The position numbers and the translations under genes were made by a program. Shown piece after piece: positions 26,642 through 35,306 of a stretch of DNA of 64,000 bases; position 1 is the stretch's first letter; each line of letters starts with the position of its first letter. The DNA is from Alcanivorax sp. S6407 (GTDB lineage: Bacteria > Pseudomonadota > Gammaproteobacteria > Pseudomonadales > Alcanivoracaceae). The stretch spans positions 1 to 64,000 of the forward strand of contig NZ_JALKBH010000010.1 in NCBI RefSeq assembly GCF_023016115.1. The letters run 5' to 3'. The notes below the pieces were generated by a model, which was given only the letters and a program-made list of their open reading frames with translations, was not told where the DNA came from and ran no database searches.

Positions 26642-29567
26642 TGTCAGCGAACTGATCGCCATCGCCGGCGGTTACCTGTTATTCCTGTTTCTGGTTGCCT
26701 GGATCACCGAACGCGGCTGGTTGCCGTCACGACTGGTCCGCCACCCTGCTGTTTATGTATTTTCCCTTGGTGTCTATGCCAGCGCCTGGGCGGTGTACGG
26801 GGCGGTGGGCTATGCCTATCAGTTTGGCTACAACTTCCTGTCTTACTTTCTGGGCATCTCCGGGGTGTTCCTGCTGGCGCCGATTCTGCTGGCACCAATT
26901 CTTCGCCTCACCGCCACCTACCAGCTAAGTTCCCTGGCTGATCTGTTCGCATTCCGTTATCGCAGCCGGCTGGCCGGGGCACTGACCACCATCATCATGT
27001 TGATCGGCGTGCTGCCCCTGCTGGCGTTGCAGCTCAAGGCGGTGGGCGAATCCATCCAGATTCTCACCGGTACCGATGACCCCCGTTCACTGGCCGGAGG
27101 CTTCTGCATCATGATGGTGATCTTCGCCATCCTGTTTGGTGCTCGCCATGCCACTGCGCGGGAAAAACATGAAGGGCTAGTGGTGGCCATTGCCACCGAA
27201 TCCCTGATCAAGCTGATGGCCTTCGGCGCGGTGGCACTGCTGGGGCTTTACGGGGTATTTGACGGTCCAGGCGATCTCAGCGCCTGGCTGGACGATCACC
27301 CGGAAATGCTCGCGCGCCTGTACTACCCACTGCAGGACGGCACCTGGCACTCCATGATCATGGCGTTCTTTGTCTCCGCCGTGGTGCTGCCGCACATGTT
27401 CTACATGGCCTTTACCGAAAACCTGAACCCGCGAGCCCTGATCACCGCCAGCTGGGCGCTGCCACTGATGTTCCTGGTCATGGCCCTGTGCGTGCCGGTG
27501 ATCCTGTGGGCCGCTGCTGCCAGCAACGCCCCTACACCGCCGGATTACTATGTATTGGGCATTGGCATGGTTACCGGCGGACAGGGTGCCGTGCTGGGTT
27601 ATCTGGCCGGCCTCGCCGGCGCCAGTGGCATGTTGATTGTCGCCACACTGGCGTTGTCGGGCATGTGCCTGAACCACCTGATTCTGCCTGCCAGCCCGCT
27701 ACATCAGGGCCAGAACCTGTACCGTAACCTGCTGTGGACGCGGCGCACCCTGATCGCCGCCATCCTCGCCATGGCCTACCTGTTTTATCGCTTTACCGGT
27801 GCCAACCACACCCTGGTAGAGCTGGGTGTGCTGTCGTTTGTGGCCACCCTGCAGTTTGTCCCCGGTCTGATCGGCGCCCTGTTCTGGCCCACCGGCAACC
27901 GCAACGGTCTGTTCGCCGGTCTTATCATCGGCTTCCTGTTGTGGCTGCTGTTGCTGGTACTGCCCATCACCTACCCGAGCCTGCAGATTCCGCAACTGAT
28001 GGAACTGGCTGGCATGCGATATCAGAATGGCGCCAACCAGTGGCACCATGTGGCCATTGCCTCGGTGTCCGCCAACGCCCTGCTGTTTGCCATCATCTCC
28101 ATCGTGACGCCCATGTCGCGCGCGGAAAAGAACGCCGCCGAAGCCTGTGCCGTGGACAGCCTGCGCCGTCCCTACCGCTGGGAGCTGGAAGCCAAGAGCG
28201 TGGACGATTTCATCGACGCCCTGAGCCTGCCTCTGGGCCCGATCACCGCCACCCGCGAGGTGGAAATGGCGCTACGCGACTTGCGCCTGCCCAGAACCGA
28301 AACCCGCCCCTATGCCCTGCGGCGGCTGCGGGATCAGCTGGAAACCAACCTCTCCGGGCTGCTTGGTCCGTCGGTATCCCACCAGCTCATGGATGACCAT
28401 CTGCCCTATCTGCCCAAGGAAGAACAGAGCACCAGCGAAGACATTCAGTTCATCGAATCCCGCCTGGAGCAATATCGCGACCGCCTCTCCGGCCTGGCGG
28501 CAGAACTGGACGGACTGCGTCGCTTCCACCGGCAGACCCTGCTGGAACTGCCCATGGGGGTGATCTCATTGGGCGCCGACGATGAAATCATTGGCTGGAA
28601 CCAGGCCATGGAATTCCTCACCGGCATCTCCGCCGCCGACACCATCGGTTCCCGACTGGCAGACCTGGCGCCCCCCTGGGGCGAGTTCCTCACCCGTTTC
28701 AGCCGTGACGCCAGTTCCCACCAGCCGCAGCAGTCCCTTGATGTGGATGGCCAGACCCGCTGGCTGAGTCTGCACAAGTCCTCGGTGATGGGCGTCGGCA
28801 CAGCCGAACAGGCCGGCGGCCAGGTGCTGGTGATCGAAGACATTACCGAACTGCGGCACATGGAAGTGCACCTTGCGCACAACGAACGACTTGCCTCCAT
28901 CGGCCGACTGGCTGCCGGAGTGGCCCACGAAATCGGCAACCCCGTCACCGCCATAGCCTGCCTGGCGCAGAATCTGGATAGCGAAAGTGATGCCCGCGAA
29001 CAGATGGAATCCAGTCAGCAGATCCTGGAACAGACCCGCCGCATTACCCGCATCGTGGAATCCCTGGTGACCTTCAGCCACTCCGGCAGCGTGCGTCATA
29101 GCGAGCATGTTCCGGTCAGTGTGCGTGACACCGTGGACGAAGCGATTTCCCTGCTGTTGCTGGACCCGGATCACCGCCAGCAACAGTTTGAAAATCATTG
29201 TCCCGGCAACAACTGGGTTCAGGGTGACCCGCAACGTCTGCTGCAGGTGTTTATCAACCTGCTGGGCAATGCTGCCGATGCCTGCGAACCCTCACAGCCC
29301 ATTTCCATTCGCTGCGAGGCCCAGGATCCGTGGCTGGAAATTCAGGTAGAAGATCAGGGCCACGGCATACCGGCCAACGTGCGCGATGCCCTGTTTGAAC
29401 CCTTTGTGACCAGCAAGAGTCCCGGAAGGGGCACCGGTCTTGGCCTGGCGCTGGTGTACAGTATTATCGAAGAGCATTTCGGCAGCATCAGCGTAGAGAG
29501 CCCGGTCAACGAACAGGGCGGCACCCGTTTTATTATTCGTCTGCCCATTCATAACGCGGCAACTTGA
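26631..29567 (+). CDS. cbrA: Sensor histidine kinase CbrA (SLC5/STAC-type)
   Basis: CbrA is the inner-membrane sensor that, with CbrB, adjusts carbon/nitrogen use and drives CrcZ-type RNA. The 978-residue protein has an SLC5-transporter-like N-terminus with about 13 TM segments (1-500), a STAC-like linker (about 510-620), a PAS region (about 635-750), HisKA with the phospho-acceptor H766 in GVAHEIGNP, and a HATPase domain (NLLGNAADA, DQGHGI, GRGTGLGL). Length equals Pseudomonas CbrA. It overlaps cbrX and is followed by cbrB. The ligand is unknown; histidine uptake has been linked to the Pseudomonas protein. Confidence 0.96.
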   Translation: MVYSVSELIAIAGGYLLFLFLVAWITERGWLPSRLVRHPAVYVFSLGVYASAWAVYGAVGYAYQFGYNFLSYFLGISGVFLLAPILLAPILRLTATYQLSSLADLFAFRYRSRLAGALTTIIMLIGVLPLLALQLKAVGESIQILTGTDDPRSLAGGFCIMMVIFAILFGARHATAREKHEGLVVAIATESLIKLMAFGAVALLGLYGVFDGPGDLSAWLDDHPEMLARLYYPLQDGTWHSMIMAFFVSAVVLPHMFYMAFTENLNPRALITASWALPLMFLVMALCVPVILWAAAASNAPTPPDYYVLGIGMVTGGQGAVLGYLAGLAGASGMLIVATLALSGMCLNHLILPASPLHQGQNLYRNLLWTRRTLIAAILAMAYLFYRFTGANHTLVELGVLSFVATLQFVPGLIGALFWPTGNRNGLFAGLIIGFLLWLLLLVLPITYPSLQIPQLMELAGMRYQNGANQWHHVAIASVSANALLFAIISIVTPMSRAEKNAAEACAVDSLRRPYRWELEAKSVDDFIDALSLPLGPITATREVEMALRDLRLPRTETRPYALRRLRDQLETNLSGLLGPSVSHQLMDDHLPYLPKEEQSTSEDIQFIESRLEQYRDRLSGLAAELDGLRRFHRQTLLELPMGVISLGADDEIIGWNQAMEFLTGISAADTIGSRLADLAPPWGEFLTRFSRDASSHQPQQSLDVDGQTRWLSLHKSSVMGVGTAEQAGGQVLVIEDITELRHMEVHLAHNERLASIGRLAAGVAHEIGNPVTAIACLAQNLDSESDAREQMESSQQILEQTRRITRIVESLVTFSHSGSVRHSEHVPVSVRDTVDEAISLLLLDPDHRQQQFENHCPGNNWVQGDPQRLLQVFINLLGNAADACEPSQPISIRCEAQDPWLEIQVEDQGHGIPANVRDALFEPFVTSKSPGRGTGLGLALVYSIIEEHFGSISVESPVNEQGGTRFIIRLPIHNAAT

Positions 29568-29647
29568 GGTAGTATTTTCTGCATAGCGTTACTGTTCAGA
29601 AAACGCTGTCTCAAGCCTTGATCGGTCAGTACAGGAACCCGTGATTC

Positions 29648-30976
29648 ATGAGCCACATCCTGATTGTTGAAGACGAGCCCGTCATTCGCGGTGCACTGCG
29701 AAAACTGCTGGAGCGTCACGAACACTCCGTGGAAGAAGCCGATTCCGTGGAGCAGGCCCGGGAAAAACCTCTCAATCAGTTTGACCTCATCATCAGCGAT
29801 CTGCGCCTGCCCGGCGAACCGGGCACCAACATGATTGAAGCCGCGGGCAATACGCCAGTACTGATCATGACCAGCTACGCCAGCCTTCGCTCGGCAGTGG
29901 ATGCCATGCGCCTGGGGGCCGTGGACTACATTCCCAAGCCATTCGACCATGACGAAATGCTGCTGGCCGTGGACCGGGTTCTGAAAGAAGGCCGCCTTAA
30001 CCGCGGCAACCGCGCCCTGCGCCGGGACATCGAACGCACTTATCCAGTCCGCAACATGGTGGGCGAGAGCGAAGTGATGCAGGAACTGCGTCACCGCATC
30101 AACCGGGTCGGGCCCACCAACACCCCGGTCCTGATCATGGGCGAAGCAGGCAGCGGCAAGGAACTCACCGCCCGCGCCCTGCACGAGAACAGTGAGCGCT
30201 CGGCGGGCCCCATGGTGTCAGTACAATGCGCTGCCCTGCCGCGCAACCTGCAGATTACCGAGCTGTTCGGCGATGACGGCAATCCCGGCCGGATAGAAGA
30301 GGCCGACGGAGGCACCCTGTTTCTGGATGAAATCGGCGAACTGGCCAGCGAAGTCCAGAGCCGCCTGCTGACCCTGCTGACCCACCACGAGATTCACCGG
30401 CAGGGGTCACTGGCACCGCGCAAGGTGGACGTACGCATACTGGCCAGCAGCCAGCTGGATCTTCCCGCCCGTGTCGCTGATGGCCATTTCCGCCAGGACC
30501 TCTACTACCGCCTCAATGTGATGGAACTGACCCTGCCACCGCTGCGTGAACGGGGAGATGATCTGGATCTGCTGGCCGACGCCCTGCTTGGTCGTGGCAG
30601 CGAGAAGCTTAACCGCCACGGGCTGCATTTCACCGAGTCGGCACGACAGGCCATGCACAATTACAGCTGGCCAGGCAATGTACGGGAACTGGAAAACGTG
30701 ATCGAGCGCGCCATCATCCTCACCGAGGAAGAAGGCATCGGCCCCGCCCAACTGGGCCTGAACCCCAACCGCACCCCGCAGCGGGTAAGCCGGGCCAGTC
30801 TGGATCCCAGCGAGGACCTTTCGCTGGAAGATTATTTCACCCGCTTCGTGATGGAAAACCAGGACAGCATGACCGAGACCGAACTGGCCCAGAAACTGGG
30901 AATCAGCCGAAAAAGCCTGTGGGAACGGCGCCAGAGACTGGGCATTCCCCGTAAAAAAGGCGGTGGGCGACGTTAA
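29648..30976 (+). CDS. cbrB: Response regulator CbrB lacking the GAFTGA loop
   Basis: A 442-residue NtrC-type regulator: receiver with phospho-acceptor D51 (IISDLRLPG), AAA+ domain with Walker A GEAGSGKE and Walker B GGTLFLDEIGEL, and a Fis-type HTH (ETELAQKLGISRKSLWERR). In bona fide sigma54 activators, ELFG is followed by HEKGAFTGA; here the sequence runs ELFGDDGNPGRIEEADGG, so the sigma54-contacting loop is deleted (about 9 residues). R. capsulatus NtrC is a known GAFTGA-less member that activates sigma70 promoters. Position after cbrA and before the CA-motif RNA supports the name. Confidence 0.92.
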   Translation: MSHILIVEDEPVIRGALRKLLERHEHSVEEADSVEQAREKPLNQFDLIISDLRLPGEPGTNMIEAAGNTPVLIMTSYASLRSAVDAMRLGAVDYIPKPFDHDEMLLAVDRVLKEGRLNRGNRALRRDIERTYPVRNMVGESEVMQELRHRINRVGPTNTPVLIMGEAGSGKELTARALHENSERSAGPMVSVQCAALPRNLQITELFGDDGNPGRIEEADGGTLFLDEIGELASEVQSRLLTLLTHHEIHRQGSLAPRKVDVRILASSQLDLPARVADGHFRQDLYYRLNVMELTLPPLRERGDDLDLLADALLGRGSEKLNRHGLHFTESARQAMHNYSWPGNVRELENVIERAIILTEEEGIGPAQLGLNPNRTPQRVSRASLDPSEDLSLEDYFTRFVMENQDSMTETELAQKLGISRKSLWERRQRLGIPRKKGGGRR

Positions 30977-31116
30977 AACAGGCGAATCCAGCCCTGACAA
31001 ACCGGCCATTGACCCTTTAATCCGGCACGTTCGTCATTTTGGTCAATCAAAAAATTGCAGCGGCTCCCGGCCCATTTTGGCCGTTTTCCACAGATTTTCG
31101 CAGAACACGGTTCAAG

Positions 31117-31201
31117 TGTTACCTCACTACCCAGGAAAGTAACACTGTTGTTACCGGATTCACCCCCAATTCAACGGGCTTTTCACGAACAACCTGTAAC
31201 A
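31117..31201. promoter_or_regulatory. CbrB-type upstream activating sites
   Basis: Two TGTTAC/GTAACA half-site pairs are present: TGTTAC 31117-31122 with GTAACA 31139-31144 (16-nt spacing), and TGTTAC 31149-31154 with GTAACA 31196-31201. The Pseudomonas CbrB recognition site has the same half-sites with similar spacing. They lie 65-150 nt before the expected RNA start. The rest of 30977-31264 has no gene. Confidence 0.75.
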
Positions 31202-31229
31202 CACTGTTTTAAAAGGATTTTAAGCGTTG

Positions 31230-31258
31230 TTGCATTGGGGCGGGGTGGCAGGCACTAT
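31230..31258 (+). promoter_or_regulatory. Candidate promoter of the CrcZ-like RNA
   Basis: A possible sigma70 promoter is TTGCAT (31230-31235), 17-nt spacer, CACTAT (31253-31258). An overlapping TGGCA at 31246-31250 resembles a sigma54 -24 box, but the -12 position reads ATGA rather than TTGC. Both are weak matches. Confidence 0.35.
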
Positions 31259-31264
31259 GAATTC

Positions 31265-31449
31265 CACGCCAGCCAACAACAAAAACAACGGCGTGACAGG
31301 CTCAACAATAACAACAAGAAAGAAGAACAATAATTTTACGAGCCAATGCAGTGCTGCTTGCAGCACTAGGCAGATAACAACACAAACAATAATAACAACA
31401 GAATCAGCGCAAAATATGGGAGTCACAACTTAGGTTGTGGCTCCTTTTT
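31265..31449 (+). ncRNA. crcZ: CrcZ-like small RNA (Hfq/Crc-sequestering)
   Basis: CrcZ-type RNAs bind Hfq (and Crc) through A-rich CA motifs and so relieve catabolite repression. This RNA lies between cbrB and pcnB, the position of crcZ in Pseudomonas. It has CA motifs AACAACAA at 31275, a long AACAATAACAACAAGAA-type run at 31304-31333, and more at 31376-31401. They flank a 7-bp hairpin (31350-31367) and the RNA ends in a strong terminator. The 5' end is inferred; the length of about 185 nt is shorter than Pseudomonas CrcZ. Sequence identity to a named family was not tested. Confidence 0.8.
31419..31449 (+). terminator. Terminator of the CrcZ-like RNA
   Basis: An 11-bp stem GGAGTCACAAC/GTTGTGGCTCC with one G-T pair and loop TTAG (31430-31433) is followed by TTTTTA. 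pcnB starts about 120 nt later. Confidence 0.88.
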
Positions 31450-31569
31450 ACTTTTGGGCTTTCACAAACCCAATTGCCGAGTATACGTGACGAATCCCTC
31501 ACCCGGCGAGAAAAAAATGCTACCATCGCCGCTTTACTGCTTCCTTATTCTGAGTCCGGACAATCACGC

Positions 31570-32943
31570 ATGCCCTGCAAGCTTCTGGAACGTATGACAG
31601 GCTGGTTCAAGAAGGGTTCCCAGAATCCTGCCATGAATTCACCCCGGATTATTCCCCGCGACCAACACCCGATTTCCCGCCAGCAGATTTCCCGTGCGGC
31701 ACTCAACGTGCTCTACGGTCTGCATAAGGCTGGTTTCGAGGCGTTTCTGGTGGGCGGCTGCCTGCGCGACATTCTCAGTGGCCGGGAACCGAAAGATTTC
31801 GATGTCTCCACCAACGCCACCCCCGAGCAGGTAAACCGCATCTTCAAGCGGAGCCGCATCATCGGCCGCCGCTTTCAGATCGTGCACGTGCGCTTTGGCC
31901 GGGAAGTCATCGAAGTCTCCACTTTCCGGGCCATGAACCGGGAGGAAAACCCGGACAAGCAGCAACACCACGCCCATGAGGAAACCGGACTGGTACTGCG
32001 CGACAATACCTGGGGCAGCATCGAGGAAGATGCCCAGCGCCGGGATTTCACCTGCAACGCGCTCTACTACAATATTGCCGATTTCACCCTGCATGACTTC
32101 ACCGGCAGCCTGCAGGACATCGAAAACCAGCGCATTCACCTGATCGGTGATCCGCAGACCCGCTATCGCGAAGACCCGGTCCGCATGCTGCGTGCCGCCC
32201 GCTTCGCCGCCAAGCTCGGCTTCCACATCGACCAGGCCACTGCTGACCCGATCCCGGAGCTTGCCGAATTGCTGCTGCAGGTTCCTTCCGCGCGCATGTT
32301 CGATGAAGTGCTCAAGCTGTTCCTCAGCGGCCATGCCCGCGCGTCCTATGAACAGCTGCAGCAGCTGCATCTGTTCCGCTTCCTGTTCCCCGGCACCCAG
32401 CGGGCACTGGAAGGCGAGCAGGGGCCGGTGTGGGAAGACATGCTGCTGGCCGCCATGGACAACACCGACAAGCGCCTGGCCGTCGACAAGCCTGTGACCC
32501 CTGCCTTTATCTATGCCGTGCTGTTGTGGCCGGAAATCCAGCAGCGCATGGGCGGCTACCTGTCCAGCGGGTTACCGCCGGCACAGGCCCTGCACAAGGC
32601 AGCCACCCGGGCACTCAACGACCAGATCAAACACACTGCCATCCCTCGCCGTTTCTCTACCGTTATGCGCGAAATGTGGGAACTGCAGCTGCGTCTGGAC
32701 AAGCGCGGCGGACGCCGCGCCGATGCCTTGATGGAGCACCCCCGTTTCCGGGCGGCCTATGATTTCCTGCTGCTGCGAGAGCAGGCCGGGGAGATCAAAC
32801 CCGGGCTGGGCGACTGGTGGACCCGCTACCAGGAAGAAGACGAGCAAGGTCGGCGCGAGATGATCAGCAACCTGGGTAACCAGGGTAGTGCCAACAAGCG
32901 CCGCCGCCGCCGCCGGCCACGCAAACCCAAGGCAGACAGCTAA
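31570..32943 (+). CDS. pcnB: Poly(A) polymerase I
   Basis: PcnB adds poly(A) tails to RNA 3' ends and so speeds decay. From the ATG at 31570 the protein has 457 residues. The nucleotidyltransferase core shows VGGCLRDILSGREPKDFDVSTNA with the metal-binding DxD, then RRDFTCNALYY and EDPVRMLRAARFAAKLGF. The C-terminus is Arg/Lys-rich (KRRRRRRPRK). ATG at 31594 is an alternative start; the longer frame from 31435 begins inside the RNA terminator and is rejected. It is followed by folK. Confidence 0.95.
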   Translation: MPCKLLERMTGWFKKGSQNPAMNSPRIIPRDQHPISRQQISRAALNVLYGLHKAGFEAFLVGGCLRDILSGREPKDFDVSTNATPEQVNRIFKRSRIIGRRFQIVHVRFGREVIEVSTFRAMNREENPDKQQHHAHEETGLVLRDNTWGSIEEDAQRRDFTCNALYYNIADFTLHDFTGSLQDIENQRIHLIGDPQTRYREDPVRMLRAARFAAKLGFHIDQATADPIPELAELLLQVPSARMFDEVLKLFLSGHARASYEQLQQLHLFRFLFPGTQRALEGEQGPVWEDMLLAAMDNTDKRLAVDKPVTPAFIYAVLLWPEIQQRMGGYLSSGLPPAQALHKAATRALNDQIKHTAIPRRFSTVMREMWELQLRLDKRGGRRADALMEHPRFRAAYDFLLLREQAGEIKPGLGDWWTRYQEEDEQGRREMISNLGNQGSANKRRRRRRPRKPKADS

Positions 32944-32971
32944 CCCTCCCTGCCATCACAGAGAGCAAGTC

Positions 32972-33475
32972 ATGCAGGCCTTTATCGGACTTGGCAGCAA
33001 TCTGGACAATCCCGCCCAACGACTGATAAGCGCCCTGGCCGCTCTGCAGCGGCTACCGGGCGGGCGCCTGCTGCATCACTCACGACTGTTCAGCAGCGCC
33101 CCCATCGGCCCCCAGGATCAGCCCGACTACGTCAACGCCGTGGCGGCGCTGGCCTGGGACAGCACGCCTCATGCACTGCTTCTCACTCTGCAGGCACTGG
33201 AACTGGCCGCGGGCCGCCAACGCCTGCGCCACTGGGGCGAACGCACTCTCGATCTGGATATCCTGCTGATAGATCAGCAACGCATCGACACCCCGGACCT
33301 GCAGGTACCCCACCCTCAGATGATTCACCGTGCCTTTGTTCTGCAGCCGCTGATGGATATCGCCCCGGCAGCCCACTTGCCCGATGGCACCGCACTGAGT
33401 AGCTTTCTGGAACAAGTAAAGGATCAGCAACTGTCACCACTGGAAGAGCTGGATTGCGATGCCCTCATTGAATGA
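32972..33475 (+). CDS. folK: 2-amino-4-hydroxy-6-hydroxymethyldihydropteridine pyrophosphokinase
   Basis: HPPK transfers pyrophosphate to the pterin precursor in folate synthesis. From the ATG at 32972 the protein has 167 residues and begins AFIGLGSNLDNP. The conserved RTLDLDILL and VPHPQMIHRAFVLQPL blocks are present. It overlaps the next kinase gene by 17 nt. The pcnB-folK order matches Pseudomonas. Confidence 0.96.
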   Translation: MQAFIGLGSNLDNPAQRLISALAALQRLPGGRLLHHSRLFSSAPIGPQDQPDYVNAVAALAWDSTPHALLLTLQALELAAGRQRLRHWGERTLDLDILLIDQQRIDTPDLQVPHPQMIHRAFVLQPLMDIAPAAHLPDGTALSSFLEQVKDQQLSPLEELDCDALIE

Positions 33476-34160
33476 CAAGACACTTACCGAGCGTATTGAA
33501 CAGCGCCGCCAGGCGGGCACCTTGCCCCGCTTTATCGCCGTGGAAGGCCCCATTGGCGCAGGCAAGACCAGCCTGGCTCGTCGTCTCGCCATGACGTTTG
33601 GCTATGATTTGCTGCTGGAGCAGGCGGAAGAAAACCCCTTTCTCGCCCGCTTTTATCAGGACCCGGCCCGCTATGCCCTGCAGACAGAATTATTCTTCCT
33701 GTTCCAGCGTGCCGACCAGCTGCGCCAGATCCAGCAACAGGACCTGTTTGCCGGCCCACGCATTGCCGACTTCCTGATCGACAAGAACCGCCTGTTTGCC
33801 CAAGTGACCCTGGATGAGGATGAATTCGAGCTGTACCGTAACGTGGACGACCATCTGACTCTGGACGCTCCGCAACCGGATCTGGTGATTTACCTGCAGG
33901 CACCGCCGCAGGTGCTGCGTCAGCGTATTACCCGACGCGGCAACGATTTCGAGCAGCGTATCGAGGGCGACTATCTGGATCGGCTGAGTAATGCCTACAC
34001 CGAATTTTTCCATTTCTACGATCGCGCCCCGCTGCTGATCGTCAACGCCGCCGAGATCAACCTGGTCAGCCACGACCGCGATTACCAGCAACTGGTCAGC
34101 GAGCTGCTGGACATCCGCTCCGGACGACACTATTTTAACCCCCGGCCGCTGGTCGACTGA
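33459..34160 (+). CDS. Deoxynucleoside kinase family protein
   Basis: A 233-residue P-loop kinase with GPIGAGKTSLA and the lid/active segment ADFLIDKNRLFAQVTL, as in bacterial deoxyadenosine/deoxyguanosine kinases. In Pseudomonas-type genomes this position, between folK and panB, holds the same family. The substrate is not determinable. The start overlaps the folK 3' end, so it is likely translated with it. Confidence 0.88.
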   Translation: MPSLNDKTLTERIEQRRQAGTLPRFIAVEGPIGAGKTSLARRLAMTFGYDLLLEQAEENPFLARFYQDPARYALQTELFFLFQRADQLRQIQQQDLFAGPRIADFLIDKNRLFAQVTLDEDEFELYRNVDDHLTLDAPQPDLVIYLQAPPQVLRQRITRRGNDFEQRIEGDYLDRLSNAYTEFFHFYDRAPLLIVNAAEINLVSHDRDYQQLVSELLDIRSGRHYFNPRPLVD

Positions 34161-34163
34161 AAA

Positions 34164-34319
34164 CTGGCTACAAGCTACAAGCTGCAAGCTACAACGCGAC
34201 AGGCTCCTGTGTGCTCTTGAGTCCAGAAAGCCGCGATCAAATCTGTGCGCGGGCACCAGCGCCCCCAAACCTGACAGACTTGACCGTGTTGTAGCTTGCA
34301 GCTTGAAGCTTGAAGCTCG
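34164..34319. repeat. Period-7 inverted repeat, AAGCTTG-type, copy 2
   Basis: The left arm (34164-34198) and right arm (34285-34319) are 35-nt inverted copies with few mismatches. Units include AGCTACA and CTTGAAG. The spacer is about 85 nt. It fills the gap between the deoxynucleoside kinase and panB and belongs to the same family as 4259-4426. Confidence 0.9.
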
Positions 34320-34346
34320 CCCCTGAATTTCCCTGGGAGGTTTCCC

Positions 34347-35135
34347 ATGTCCGTGACCATTCGCACCCTGCAGAAACGCAAGCAGGACGGTGAAAAGTTC
34401 TCCGTACTTACCGCTTACGACGCCTGCTTTTCCCAGCTGATTTCTGAAGCCGGCGTGGATGCCATCCTGGTGGGCGACTCCCTGGGCAACGTGATCCAGG
34501 GCCAGTCCAGCACCGTACCGGTGACCCTTGAACAGATGGCCTATCACACCGAATGCGTGGCCCGCGGCAATAAAGGCAGCCTGATCATTGCCGATGTGCC
34601 CTTCATGGGCGCCGCCACCGTGGAGCGCGCCCTGGAAAGCGCCACCGCCCTGATGCAGGCCGGCGCCAACATGGTCAAACTGGAAGGCAGCGCCTGGCTG
34701 GCGGAGAGCATCGAGCTGCTCAACCGCAACGGCATCCCGGTGTGCGCCCACATGGGCCTGACTCCGCAAGCGGTTAACGCCCTTGGCGGCTACCGGGTGC
34801 AGGGCAAGGACGACGACAGCGCCAATGAAATGCTGGAAGCCGCCCGCATTCTGGAACAGGCTGGCGCAGCCGCACTGTTGCTGGAATGCGTGCCGCGTGA
34901 ACTGAGCACCCGTCTCACCCAATCGGTGAACATCCCGGTGATCGGCATCGGCGCCGCCCCGGAATGCGACGGCCAGGTACTGGTGATGCACGACATGCTC
35001 GGCATCAGCCCCGGCAAACCCGCCCGCTTCGTGAAAAACTTCATGGCCGACGCCAGCGACATTCCGGGCGCGTTCAAGGCGTATCATGAAGCGGTTCTGA
35101 ACGTCAGCTTCCCGGCGGACGAGCACTGCTTTTAA
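34347..35135 (+). CDS. panB: 3-methyl-2-oxobutanoate hydroxymethyltransferase
   Basis: PanB makes ketopantoate, the first step to pantothenate. The 262-residue TIM-barrel protein has [13 protein letters not shown] and IADVPFMG metal/substrate motifs plus the catalytic glutamate in LLLECVP. SD GGGAGG precedes the ATG. A period-7 repeat separates it from panC; expression may still be joint. Confidence 0.97.
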   Translation: MSVTIRTLQKRKQDGEKFSVLTAYDACFSQLISEAGVDAILVGDSLGNVIQGQSSTVPVTLEQMAYHTECVARGNKGSLIIADVPFMGAATVERALESATALMQAGANMVKLEGSAWLAESIELLNRNGIPVCAHMGLTPQAVNALGGYRVQGKDDDSANEMLEAARILEQAGAAALLLECVPRELSTRLTQSVNIPVIGIGAAPECDGQVLVMHDMLGISPGKPARFVKNFMADASDIPGAFKAYHEAVLNVSFPADEHCF

Positions 35136-35136
35136 A

Positions 35137-35296
35137 GACCGCAGCACGCAACACGCTTCACGCAACAACGCGACATCACGGTCTTTCCTGATTGATAACA
35201 CCGGAGCCGCGCCCAGGGCTTGGGCGCGGCCCTGACACCGAAAAACGTAACAGCCCAGACGTCGCGTTGCTGCGTGTTGCGTGTTGCGTCTCTGCG
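35137..35296. repeat. Period-7 inverted repeat, GCGTGTT-type, around a GC hairpin
   Basis: The left arm (35137-35174) has units CGCAGCA, CGCAACA, CGCTTCA. The right arm (35261-35296) has GTTGCGT and GCTGCGT; the two are inverted copies. The centre holds a perfect 10-bp hairpin GCCGCGCCCA/TGGGCGCGGC (35206-35230). It fills the panB-panC gap from the panB stop to 10 nt before the panC start. Confidence 0.9.
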
Positions 35297-35306
35297 AGGT
35301 TTTACC

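Noticed and set aside
31246-31260. Canonical sigma54 promoter for the small RNA
   Set aside because: TGGCA is present, but -12 is ATGA instead of TTGC; reported only as a weak overlap.
31055-31333. 92-residue frame over the CrcZ-like region
   Set aside because: Lys/Asn/Gln-rich end comes from the CA motifs; no SD, no family, and it crosses the RNA promoter.
31435-31569. N-terminal extension of pcnB
   Set aside because: Starts inside the terminator of the small RNA; residues do not match PcnB.
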